Origin: Methanobrevibacter sp.
GTDB taxonomy: Archaea > Methanobacteriota > Methanobacteria > Methanobacteriales > Methanobacteriaceae
NCBI GenBank assembly: GCA_009776495.1
Contig: WRNS01000001.1
Span: 1 to 27,083, forward strand
Length of the DNA stretch: 27,083 nt
Reading direction: 5' to 3'
The notes beneath the pieces were generated by a model. The model saw only the letters and a program-made list of their open reading frames with translations, was not told where the DNA came from and did not search any database. A program made the translations under genes and the position numbers. Positions 9,962 to 18,800 of this stretch are shown here, one piece after another. Every line of letters begins with the position of its first letter. The stretch's first letter is position 1.

Positions 9962-9976
9962 CTAGATGTTAAAAAT
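9962..9976 (+). repeat. Right inverted-repeat half-site of the predicted pglX inversion
   Basis: CTAGATGTTAAAAAT in plus orientation, identical to the minus-strand sequence at 8562-8576. It begins a reading frame (LDVKN) continuous with the downstream cassette. No ATG, GTG or TTG exists in this frame between the upstream stop at 9941 and ATG 10016, so the homologous coding sequence begins exactly at the repeat. Confidence 0.65.
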
Positions 9977-10015
9977 ATAAATTACGAAAATATTTCAAAT
10001 TTAGTACTTACTTCC

Positions 10016-12211
10016 ATGAAAAAAACGACACTTACCGATGCAATACTTTCGGATGAAATAAATGATAAATTATTTCCTCTAATAAAGCAAGCAGAATTAT
10101 TATCTAAAAAATATGATGTTCTTGTGACAAATCCACCATATATGGGAATAAGAGGTATGAATAAAAAATTATCTGACTTCTTGAAAACAAACTTTAAAGG
10201 TAGTAAAAGTGACTTTTTTTCGGCTTTTGTAGAAAAATCATTTTCTTTCTGCAAATCCACAGGATATTTAGGGTTTTTGACACCATATGTTTGGATGTTT
10301 ATTAGTTCTTATGGGGATCTAAGAGAAAACATTATGAAAAATAAAACCATAACATCTTTAATACAATTTGAGTATAGTGCATTTGAAGAGGCTACAGTTC
10401 CCATATGTACTTTCACATTAAAAAACACTCATGAAAATATCTTTGGAAAATACATAAAATTATCTGATTTCCGAGGAGGAATGGAAGTTCAGGAAGCAAA
10501 AACCTTAGAGGCAATAACTAATCTTGATTGTGATTATCTATTTTGTTTTAATCAATTAAATTTTAAAAATATTCCTGGAAATCCTATAGCATTTTGGGCT
10601 GGACCTCAGCTTATAAATGCTTTCAAAAACGGGAAAAAACTATCTGAACTTGCAGATATTAAACAAGGACTTGCTACGGGAGATAACAAGAAATTTATAA
10701 GATTTTGGCATGAGGTAGATATTAATAAAATAGGGTTTGATTATAATCCAGAAAATGCTAAACAAAGTATCGAAAAATGGTTTCCGTATAATAAAGGAGG
10801 AAAATATAGGAAATGGTATGGGAATAATGAATTTATAGTGGATTATGAAGATAATGGAAAAAATATTTTGGACTACAAACAAAAAAAATTAAAAAAAGGA
10901 TTAATCGAAAAAAAGAATAGTGGATGTTGGAATAGTAATTTTTACTTCAGAGAAAGTCTCAGTTGGTCAAAAATTTCAAGTGGAAATATTGCATTTAGGT
11001 TTTTTCAAAATGGATTTTTGTTTGATGTTGCTGGTTGTTCTATATTTACCGAAGAAGATAAGCTGTATCTTTTAGGTTTTCTCAATTCACAAGTTTGTGG
11101 GAATATATTAGGACTTATCTCTCCAACCTTAAACTATGAAGTAGGGCATATTTCATCATTACCTATTATTTTTTCAGAAGATAAACTTCAAACAATCAAA
11201 GGGATAGTTAAAAAGAATATTGATTTATCAAAAGATGAATGGGATAATTTTGAAACTAGCTGGAATTTTAAAAAGCATCCTATTATCCAAACAGATAAAA
11301 AATTAATATCTGAAGCTTATGAAGATTGGGATGAAATTAGCAAAACTAATTTTTATAACTTAATGGAAAATGAAAAGCAACTAAACCAAATATTCTTTGA
11401 AATATATGATTTAAGAAATGATTCTTATCCTGAAATTGATGAAAGTAACATTGCACTCAGAAAAGCAGATTTAGAAAGGGATATAAAAAGTTTTCTATCA
11501 TATTTCCTTGGTTGTTTGATGGGTAGATACTCTTTAAATGATGAAGGGGTTATTTTTTCTGGAGGCGAATATAATCCCTCAAAATACTCAAAATTCATCC
11601 CAGATGAAGATAACATCGTCCCTATTTTAGACACAGAATACTTTGAAGATGACATCATAAAACAATTCACAGAATTCCTAAAAGTAACCTTCTCAGAAGA
11701 AACCTTAGAAGAAAACATCAAATTCATAGCTAACGCCTTAGGAAACAAAGGAAAAACTTACCGAGAAACTATCAGAAAATACTTCTTAACTGACTTTTAC
11801 AAAGATCATGTTAAAACTTACAAAAAAACGCCTATCTACTGGTTGTTTGATAGTGGTAAGGAAAATGGGTTTAAGGCTTTAATTTATCTTCACAGATACA
11901 CACCAGATACTGTTGCAAGGATAAGAACAGATTATCTCCATAAAACTCAAAAAGCAATAGAAACTTCAATAGCTAACAATGAACAAATAATACTTAATTC
12001 TACTAACCAAAAAGAGAAAAACCAAGCAACAAAAGATAACACAAAACTTAAAAAACAATTAGATGAAACAATAAAATATGATGAAGCTTTAGCTCACATA
12101 GCTAACAAACAAATTGAATTAGATTTAGATGATGGTGTTAAAGTAAATTATGCTAAATTCCAAGGAGTTGAAGTTGGAAATAAAAAAATCGATTTACTAA
12201 AAAAGATTTAA
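10016..12211 (+). CDS. pglX: Silent PglX C-terminal cassette (second specificity module)
   Basis: Homologous to residues 441 onward of the full PglX but in opposite orientation. The first ATG gives 731 aa. The homologous frame really begins at 9962 (749 codons), directly at the 15-bp repeat, with no start codon there. It holds catalytic NPPY (N39-Y42 from ATG 10016) but lacks motif I and the whole N-terminal half, so alone it cannot be a working methyltransferase. No Shine-Dalgarno precedes ATG 10016. It shares long islands with the expressed copy (WAGPQLINAFKNGK, SWSKISSGNIAFRFFQ, EFLKVTFSEETLEENIKF) separated by divergent blocks around residues 90-180 and 215-310, as expected for different target-recognition regions. 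Inversion at the repeats would make a 1189-aa hybrid PglX. A strong hairpin terminator follows. The alternative reading is a dead truncated duplicate, but the intact frame argues against that. Confidence 0.85.
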   Translation: MKKTTLTDAILSDEINDKLFPLIKQAELLSKKYDVLVTNPPYMGIRGMNKKLSDFLKTNFKGSKSDFFSAFVEKSFSFCKSTGYLGFLTPYVWMFISSYGDLRENIMKNKTITSLIQFEYSAFEEATVPICTFTLKNTHENIFGKYIKLSDFRGGMEVQEAKTLEAITNLDCDYLFCFNQLNFKNIPGNPIAFWAGPQLINAFKNGKKLSELADIKQGLATGDNKKFIRFWHEVDINKIGFDYNPENAKQSIEKWFPYNKGGKYRKWYGNNEFIVDYEDNGKNILDYKQKKLKKGLIEKKNSGCWNSNFYFRESLSWSKISSGNIAFRFFQNGFLFDVAGCSIFTEEDKLYLLGFLNSQVCGNILGLISPTLNYEVGHISSLPIIFSEDKLQTIKGIVKKNIDLSKDEWDNFETSWNFKKHPIIQTDKKLISEAYEDWDEISKTNFYNLMENEKQLNQIFFEIYDLRNDSYPEIDESNIALRKADLERDIKSFLSYFLGCLMGRYSLNDEGVIFSGGEYNPSKYSKFIPDEDNIVPILDTEYFEDDIIKQFTEFLKVTFSEETLEENIKFIANALGNKGKTYRETIRKYFLTDFYKDHVKTYKKTPIYWLFDSGKENGFKALIYLHRYTPDTVARIRTDYLHKTQKAIETSIANNEQIILNSTNQKEKNQATKDNTKLKKQLDETIKYDEALAHIANKQIELDLDDGVKVNYAKFQGVEVGNKKIDLLKKI

Positions 12212-12231
12212 AAATCAGTCATTAAAAATTT

Positions 12232-12267
12232 ATCAGTTATTTATAAAATAACTGATGAAATATTTTT
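12232..12267 (+). terminator. Hairpin terminator after the pglX cassette
   Basis: A perfect 10-bp stem (ATCAGTTATT at 12232-12241 pairing with AATAACTGAT at 12247-12256) with a 5-base loop, followed by a T-rich tail at 12261-12267. It would end transcription from the cassette before the toxin-antitoxin genes. It is notable because the cassette has no obvious promoter in the present orientation. Confidence 0.6.
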
Positions 12268-12316
12268 ACCTAAAGTTTATATTTGCTAAATAATAATATA
12301 ATATCTAAGTGATAAT

Positions 12317-12565
12317 ATGGGTGAAACAAGTAATCTTTATAAAGGTTTTCAAACTGTGGTTCCTTCTAAAATTAGGAAAAAACTTAATTTAGACTTGGAT
12401 TATGTTTTAGAATGGAGTATTAATGAAAATAATAAAGTTGAAATTGAGTTTCGCAAAAAAACAAACTTCATGGATTTAAATGGCTTAATTTCATCTAAAA
12501 AACTTAATGATTCTGTAAAACTTCAGCGAAAAATTAGACGTGGTGAAGATATTGATTTTCGTTGA
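12317..12565 (+). CDS. AbrB/MazE-like antitoxin
   Basis: 82-aa protein with an N-terminal swapped-hairpin (SpoVT/AbrB-type) DNA-binding domain: KGFQTVVPSKIRKKLNLD at about residues 9-26, then DYVLEWSINENNKVEIEF. The C-terminal tail (SSKKLNDSVKLQRKIRRGEDIDF) is the kind of segment that wraps a PIN toxin active site. It is probably the antitoxin of a VapBC-type pair and autoregulates the operon. It overlaps the toxin gene by a few bases, as in most such pairs. The pair sits between the pglX cassette and pglZ, where it could stabilise the locus; that role is inference. Confidence 0.82.
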   Translation: MGETSNLYKGFQTVVPSKIRKKLNLDLDYVLEWSINENNKVEIEFRKKTNFMDLNGLISSKKLNDSVKLQRKIRRGEDIDFR

Positions 12566-12941
12566 TACTTCTTTTATCATAGCATTTGTTAATGATAATG
12601 ATGGGAGACATAAAGAAGCTGTTGAATTAGCTAAAATAATAGAAAATGAAGAAAAAGTTGTTTCCTATATGATTATTGTAGAAGTACTAAATAATCTTAG
12701 AAAATTTAAAAAAGGAAAACTTAATCAGGAAGTTTATAGAATAATTAAAGATAACTTTAAAATTCAGGAAGAATCTATTAATCTTTATGATGATGCTTTA
12801 ATGACACAATTAAAGTATCATGGAAAATTAGGATTTGCTGATTGTGTCATAATTGAAACTATGAAAAGATTAAATTTAAATCAAATAGCTTCTTTTGATC
12901 AACATTTTGATGGAAAAGAGGGAATTGTTCGGATTTCATAG
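12552..12941 (+). CDS. PIN-domain toxin (VapC-like ribonuclease)
   Basis: PIN-domain protein of 129 aa when started at TTG 12552. In-frame GTG codons at 12540 and 12543 are alternatives. TTG 12552 is preferred because GGTGA at 12542-12546 is spaced 5 bases away and VapC proteins typically begin M-I-F-V-D-T-S. Acidic active-site residues are visible as D5 (FVDTS), E44 (IIVEVLN), D97 (GFADCVI) and D116 (ASFDQHFD). Such toxins are Mg-dependent RNases, and the target cannot be read from sequence. The gene overlaps the antitoxin by 14 bases. pglZ starts about 35 bases downstream, so pglZ may share this transcript. Confidence 0.85.
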   Translation: MIFVDTSFIIAFVNDNDGRHKEAVELAKIIENEEKVVSYMIIVEVLNNLRKFKKGKLNQEVYRIIKDNFKIQEESINLYDDALMTQLKYHGKLGFADCVIIETMKRLNLNQIASFDQHFDGKEGIVRIS

Positions 12942-12975
12942 TTTAGAAATTTTATAATCTTTAAGAGTGTATATA

Positions 12976-15477
12976 ATGAATCTTCAAAAAATACAGTCAA
13001 AGTTATTAGAATTATTTAGTACTGAAGAAAGGCAAATTGTCTTCTGGTATGATGATAAAGCTCAATTTCAAGAGGATATAGCTAATTTAGAATTAAATGA
13101 TATAAAAAAACATATTTTAACAGATTCCAACTGGATTCACACCAAATATCTTTTAGAAGTTGAGGATAAAGATAGTGACTATTTAATCTATGCTCCTTTT
13201 TCAAAACCTGATGATAGAGACAATAATCTCGCTGATACAGTATATTATTCAAAGGAGTTCTTTGCAGATAAGATATCTTTTCTTATGGAAGAGCTAAACA
13301 TTCCTAATAAGTTCAAATCTTCTTTTGAAAAGTACTCAAAATTTTTCAATTCACAAAAAAGAATTGATTCCTTTAAAGATTTTAACATAGAAAATTATAC
13401 TGATGAAAATATTATCATAGCTATTTTATCAGTTTTATGTAACCTTAATATACCTAACTTTGATGAGGTATTAAAAGAGTTATTAACCGAAGAAAATTTA
13501 AAAGAAAATAAACTCATAGAAAACTTTGAAAAGATGAATATTTTAAAGGATTTTTGGGATTTAGCTAAGAAAAAATATTCTTATATAGAGAAAAAACCTA
13601 ACTTAGAAAAGTTTTTCATCTCTTTAGTTTTAACGCATGCCTCAACTCAATTTGATGGAAACATCCCAAAAGCTTGGGAAAAACATATTTTAGAAAATAA
13701 AAATAACATTAAAGTTTTCATGAGTAATTTAATGAGTAATTCTAATTATAAAATTAAAAATCACACTTATCAAGAAATGTATGATATTAATGCAAAAAAA
13801 GTAGAGATTTTATTTAAAAACTCACTATCTAGAATTCCAGTAGATAGCTATAAAAACTGTGATACTTTTGAAATATTCGATATTAATATTATGGAATATA
13901 TAGCTGAATTATTAGTTAGTAATCAAGAATATAATCCTCATTTTAAGGAGTTAATCGAAAATAGGATAAAAACTCATTTTTATAAAAATTTCCTCAATGA
14001 ATACCATGTTTTAAAATGGGCTAATTTTTTAATAAAAAATATTAATCTGTTTACAAAAGAGTCTAGACCAAATTCTCCTGATGAAATAATAGCTAAATAT
14101 TCTAAAGAATGGTTTTTAATAGATAAAGCTTATAGAAAATTTTATTTTTATTATGCAAAAGTGAATGACAATTTTAAGGATTTAAGAGATTTAATTGAAA
14201 AAATGTATTCTAATAATTTTCTATATGACTTAGCTATTCACTGGGCTGAAAATTATAATCCTGATAAAAATTATATTTACCAAACTGATTTTTATAAAAA
14301 AGTAGTCTCTCCTAGAGTATCTCAGCATAGAACTGTTGTAATTATTTCAGATGCTTTGAGATATGAGTGTGGAGATGAGTTAAAAGACATACTTAATCAA
14401 GATGAACTTCGTGAAATTGACTTAAGTCCAATTATTTCAACGATACCATCTAACACTGAATTTGGTATGGCAGCATTACTTCCACATAATGATTTGTCTT
14501 TTCATGATAATTTATTAATTGATAATAATTCAACAAGGGGCTTGGATAATAGGCAAAAAATATTAAATAATTATTCAAGAGAAGCTTTAGCTGTTAACTA
14601 TGAAACATTAATGGATATGCATCATGAAGAGTTAAGAACATTCTTTAAAGATTATCAACTTATTTATGTCTATCATAATCAAATAGATGCACGAGGAGAT
14701 CATCTACCAAGTCAAAATGAAGTATTTATTGCCTCTGATGAAGCTATTAAGGAGATAGAAAAATTAATTAAAAGATTAACTAGTTATACTGGAACTTCTA
14801 ATTTCATAGTCACTGCAGACCATGGTTTTATTTATAGAAATGATTCTTTAAAAGAAAGTGATAAAATTGATATAAAGGATGGAGAAATATTCTCTAAAAA
14901 TAAAAGATTTTTATTATCAAACAATGAATTAAATATAAATGGAACATTTTCTCATAAAATACCTTATTTAAATAATGATTTATTTGTCACAGTTCCTAAA
15001 GGAATGGATATATTTAAAACTCAAGGTGGTGGTTTAAATTATGTTCATGGAGGAGCATCACTTCAAGAAATAATAATACCTCTACTTAAAGTCCGAGTAA
15101 AAAGTACTAAAAGAGAGAGTTCACAAGTTAAATTAAATCTAATTGCACCAATAAATAGAAGAATAACAAACTTAGAAACTCATTTAACTTTTGCTCAAAG
15201 CGATAAAATTTCTGATAAAGTTTTACCATTACAAGCATTAATTTATATTGAAGATGAGTATCAAAATAAAATTTCCAATGAAATCATAATTCATGCTAAT
15301 AAAACAGATGATGATCCAAAACTCTTGGAATTTAGAGAAAAAATCACAGTTAGAAATAAACAATATGATAAATCTAAAAATTATTATCTTGTAATAGAAG
15401 ATGAAGATAAAAATACGGAAATTGATAGATACGAATTTGTTATTGACTTAGCATTTGCAGATGAATTTGATTTCTAA
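12976..15477 (+). CDS. pglZ: BREX phosphatase-fold protein PglZ
   Basis: PglZ, the signature BREX protein of the alkaline-phosphatase superfamily, 833 aa from ATG 12976. A GTG at 12967 would add three residues. The N-terminus IVFWYDDKAQFQEDI (about residues 17-31) is typical of type 1 PglZ. The phosphatase core holds VVIISDALRYECGDEL with metal-ligand candidate D459, a conserved STIPSNTEFGMAALLP loop, and FIVTADHGFIYR with D615 and H616. A GGLNYVHGGASLQEIIIP segment near 680 is also typical, and a beta-rich domain ends the protein. PglZ is required for phage exclusion and for PglX-dependent methylation; metal-dependent nuclease activity has been reported for some family members. A 332-bp gap separates it from brxL. 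Confidence 0.95.
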   Translation: MNLQKIQSKLLELFSTEERQIVFWYDDKAQFQEDIANLELNDIKKHILTDSNWIHTKYLLEVEDKDSDYLIYAPFSKPDDRDNNLADTVYYSKEFFADKISFLMEELNIPNKFKSSFEKYSKFFNSQKRIDSFKDFNIENYTDENIIIAILSVLCNLNIPNFDEVLKELLTEENLKENKLIENFEKMNILKDFWDLAKKKYSYIEKKPNLEKFFISLVLTHASTQFDGNIPKAWEKHILENKNNIKVFMSNLMSNSNYKIKNHTYQEMYDINAKKVEILFKNSLSRIPVDSYKNCDTFEIFDINIMEYIAELLVSNQEYNPHFKELIENRIKTHFYKNFLNEYHVLKWANFLIKNINLFTKESRPNSPDEIIAKYSKEWFLIDKAYRKFYFYYAKVNDNFKDLRDLIEKMYSNNFLYDLAIHWAENYNPDKNYIYQTDFYKKVVSPRVSQHRTVVIISDALRYECGDELKDILNQDELREIDLSPIISTIPSNTEFGMAALLPHNDLSFHDNLLIDNNSTRGLDNRQKILNNYSREALAVNYETLMDMHHEELRTFFKDYQLIYVYHNQIDARGDHLPSQNEVFIASDEAIKEIEKLIKRLTSYTGTSNFIVTADHGFIYRNDSLKESDKIDIKDGEIFSKNKRFLLSNNELNINGTFSHKIPYLNNDLFVTVPKGMDIFKTQGGGLNYVHGGASLQEIIIPLLKVRVKSTKRESSQVKLNLIAPINRRITNLETHLTFAQSDKISDKVLPLQALIYIEDEYQNKISNEIIIHANKTDDDPKLLEFREKITVRNKQYDKSKNYYLVIEDEDKNTEIDRYEFVIDLAFADEFDF

Positions 15478-15809
15478 TTAGATTCGAATATTTTACTTAA
15501 TTAAATAAAAATACCTTAAAAATACTCAGTATTTAAATATCATATTAATCTAATATATATGGTGAATTTTCAGGTCCTGATTAAATTATTAAACATGAAT
15601 TAATTATTAATTTTTTCATAAATTTTAATTAAATTTATATTTATAGATTAATAGATTATAAAAAATGCATTAATTAAAAAATTTAGAAAATAGCTTCTGG
15701 ATATTGTCTATAGATTATTAATTTGATATGTTTTTTAAATTGTATTATGCTAAATTATAGAATTGACGGCGAATAAAAGAAGATTTTTTGGAAATGAGGT
15801 TTTGGAAAT
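15478..15809 (+). other. 332-bp non-coding gap before brxL
   Basis: A/T-rich stretch with no credible ORF; the longest ATG frame is 14 codons near 15559. TATA-like sequences occur near 15640-15660 and 15745-15760. GAGG lies about 11 bases before the brxL ATG. The gap probably holds a separate promoter for brxL. No hairpin or repeat stands out. Confidence 0.4.
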
Positions 15810-18800
15810 ATGCCTAATAATGATGAAACATTCTACTTTTTAAAGGAAGATTTTCCTAAAATTGAAAAAATATGCATGACTGTAGAGGAAAATATCTATA
15901 CTAATCCTGTTTATGCAGTAATGGAAGGGAGAAAAGCAACAGAAAAAATACTTGATGAAGTTATAGATAAAGAAAGTCTTCAAATGTTAAAAAACAGTAA
16001 TTTAAATGAAAAAATCAACGAAATTAACAGTTTAAGCATTTTTTCCAAAGCAGGTTATGTTTTCAGAGCATTTGATTATAATAGAAAATTGGGGAACATA
16101 GCTGCACATCATGAAGTTCATAGTGAAATCACTACAGCTCTCAGAGTTCATGAAAATTTATTCACTATCGCCAAATGGTTTCATGATAAATATTTGGATA
16201 AATATGAAATAGGTGAATATAAAAATCCAATTCCTGAAAACCTAAAAAGTAAAAACAAATTTCTTGAAGAAGATATTTCTATATTGGATAATGATCAGAA
16301 TTATGAAGATTCACAAAACAATAAACATGATTATAAGAATTTGAGTTCTGAAAGTGATACTAACACTAATAAAATTAATGAAAATAGAACAAAAATAAGA
16401 AAAGATTCTTTTCCTGAGAAAACTTCATATACTCAAAGAAATACTAAGAAAATAAAATCATTTAATTTTAATGGAAATGAATATGTGGTAAGGAACTCTA
16501 AAGATCTTCTTTTACAATTATTGAGTATTTTATATAATTCAGAAAATGATTTTGATAAAGTTTTTCAGCTTAAAGGTAGAAATAAACCTTATTTTTCAAA
16601 AGATCCTGAAGTTTTAAGGTCTGCTAAATTAATCAAAGGTACAAACATTTATGCTGAAACAAATAGAAGCACTGAAAATATCATTAATTTTTCAAAAAAA
16701 TTATTGAATCAATTTAATTATGCACCTGAAACTTTAAAAATAACTTTTTATGATGATGTTTCTATAGATGAAGATAATCTTTTTTTGAAAAATAGAGGCT
16801 ATGGAAAAGAATTTTCAAGCAAACCATCCCTTAAGTTGGATAGCCATAAGAGTACAGAATCTAAAATTGATAATTCCAAAAATATTCCTAAAAAGAAAGA
16901 AGAGAATGAAAATCTAGATTATTATAAAATTACCATGAAAAATCTGAAAGGTTGGAACAAGGCAGTTTTTGATAAAATCACATTATTAAATTCTGAATTT
17001 TTCACTTATCAAAATCTTCTTGTTTTTATTCCAGATTTTCAAGAAATGTTTCCTAATAATTCTGCGATTGAATCAACAATTAGATTTACACTACAAAGAT
17101 TAAGAGATTTAGGTTTAATAGATTTTTTATCAAGGGGAAATTATAAAAATAAAGTGTTTTGTTACTTGCAATCATCAATCAATGAAAGAAAATATGAAAA
17201 TCCTATTCTGGAAGTTGCAGACAGTGAAAACAAATTTCTTGAAGAAGATGTTTCCATAATGGAGGATAATAATATAAATAAAGAAAAATCATTGAACAAT
17301 GGTTTTTCCGAAAATGGATATGAAAATTCGTCGGAAGAGATTTTTGAGCCTGAAATTTCTTATTTTAATAAGTCTAAAGATTTTTTAATTTCTAAAGGTG
17401 ATATAATTAATGTAAATGATACTGAGGATAAATATAACTTAAATGAAGCAACTGAATTAAATTCAAAGTTAAATAATCACTTTCTAGGAAAAGTAGTTAG
17501 AAAGGATTTAACAAAGAAAATAAAAGAAGGAGCCAATGTTCCAGTTTATGTTTTAGAATATTTACTTGGAAAGTATGCTACTGGTGTTGATGAACATCAA
17601 ATTCAAAAAGGTCTTGAAAAGGTTAAAAATATACTATCAGACAACTTTGTAAGACCTGATGAAGCTCAAAAAGTTATCTCTAAAATAAGAGAAATTGGTA
17701 GTTTTACTGTAATTGATAATGTTTCAGTAAAGTTAAATTATCATACTGATAATTATGAAGCAGAATTTTCTAATTTAGGCTTAAAAGGAGTTCCAATAGC
17801 TAAAAAGTTTCCAAAACAATACGAACGTTTGTTAGGAGGAAATATTTGGTGTATGATAAATTTTGAATATTATTTTGATGAGGCAGATCCAAAAAGAAAC
17901 CCTTTTATCATAAATAACTTAAGTCCAATACAGATGCCTAATTTAGATTTAGAGGAAATTTTAAATGCTAGAGAAAATTTTAGTAAAGGAGAATGGATTG
18001 ATATTCTTTTAAGATCTTGTGGTATGGAACCTAGTCAGCTAACTGAAAGAGTTAAATGGTTGCTCATTACAAGACTTGTTCCTTTAGTTGAAAATAACTT
18101 TAATCTCTGTGAATTAGGTCCAAGAAGTACTGGAAAATCTCATATATATAAAGAAATATCTCCTAATTCTATTTTAGTTTCTGGAGGTCAGACAACTGTA
18201 GCTAATCTTTTCTATAATATGTCCACTAAACTCGTTGGTCTTGTTGGTATGTGGGATTGTGTAGCTTTTGATGAAGTAGCTGGAATTAAATTTAGTGATG
18301 CTGATGGCGTAGCTATTATGAAAGACTATATGGCTTCAGGGTCTTTTTCTCGAGGAAAAGAAAAGAAAAATGCTTTAGCCTCAATGGTTTTTGTAGGAAA
18401 CATAAATCAAAGTGTGGATTATTTACTTAAAACATCAAACTTATTTACACCATTCCCTGGTGAAATTGCAAAGGATAGTGCATTTTTTGATCGTATCCAT
18501 TGTTATATTCCTGGATGGGAAATTCCGAAATTCAACCCAGAACATTTCACTAATGATTATGGATTCATTACAGATTATTTTGCAGAATTCATGCGAGAAA
18601 TGAGAAAAAGATCTTTCAGTGGTTCTTATCTGGAATATTTTAAATTAGGTCGTGATTTAAATCAAAGAGATACTATTGCAGTTAAAAAAATGGTCTCTGG
18701 CTTGATAAAACTCATTTATCCTAATGGAAAATATGATAAAGAAGATATTCGTGAACTTTTAATTCTATCTTTAGAATCCCGTAGAAGAGTAAAAGAGCAG

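Noticed and set aside
10016..12211. Second independent functional PglX
   Set aside because: It lacks SAM-binding motif I and the whole N-terminal half, and its homologous frame has no start codon, so a silent cassette fits better.
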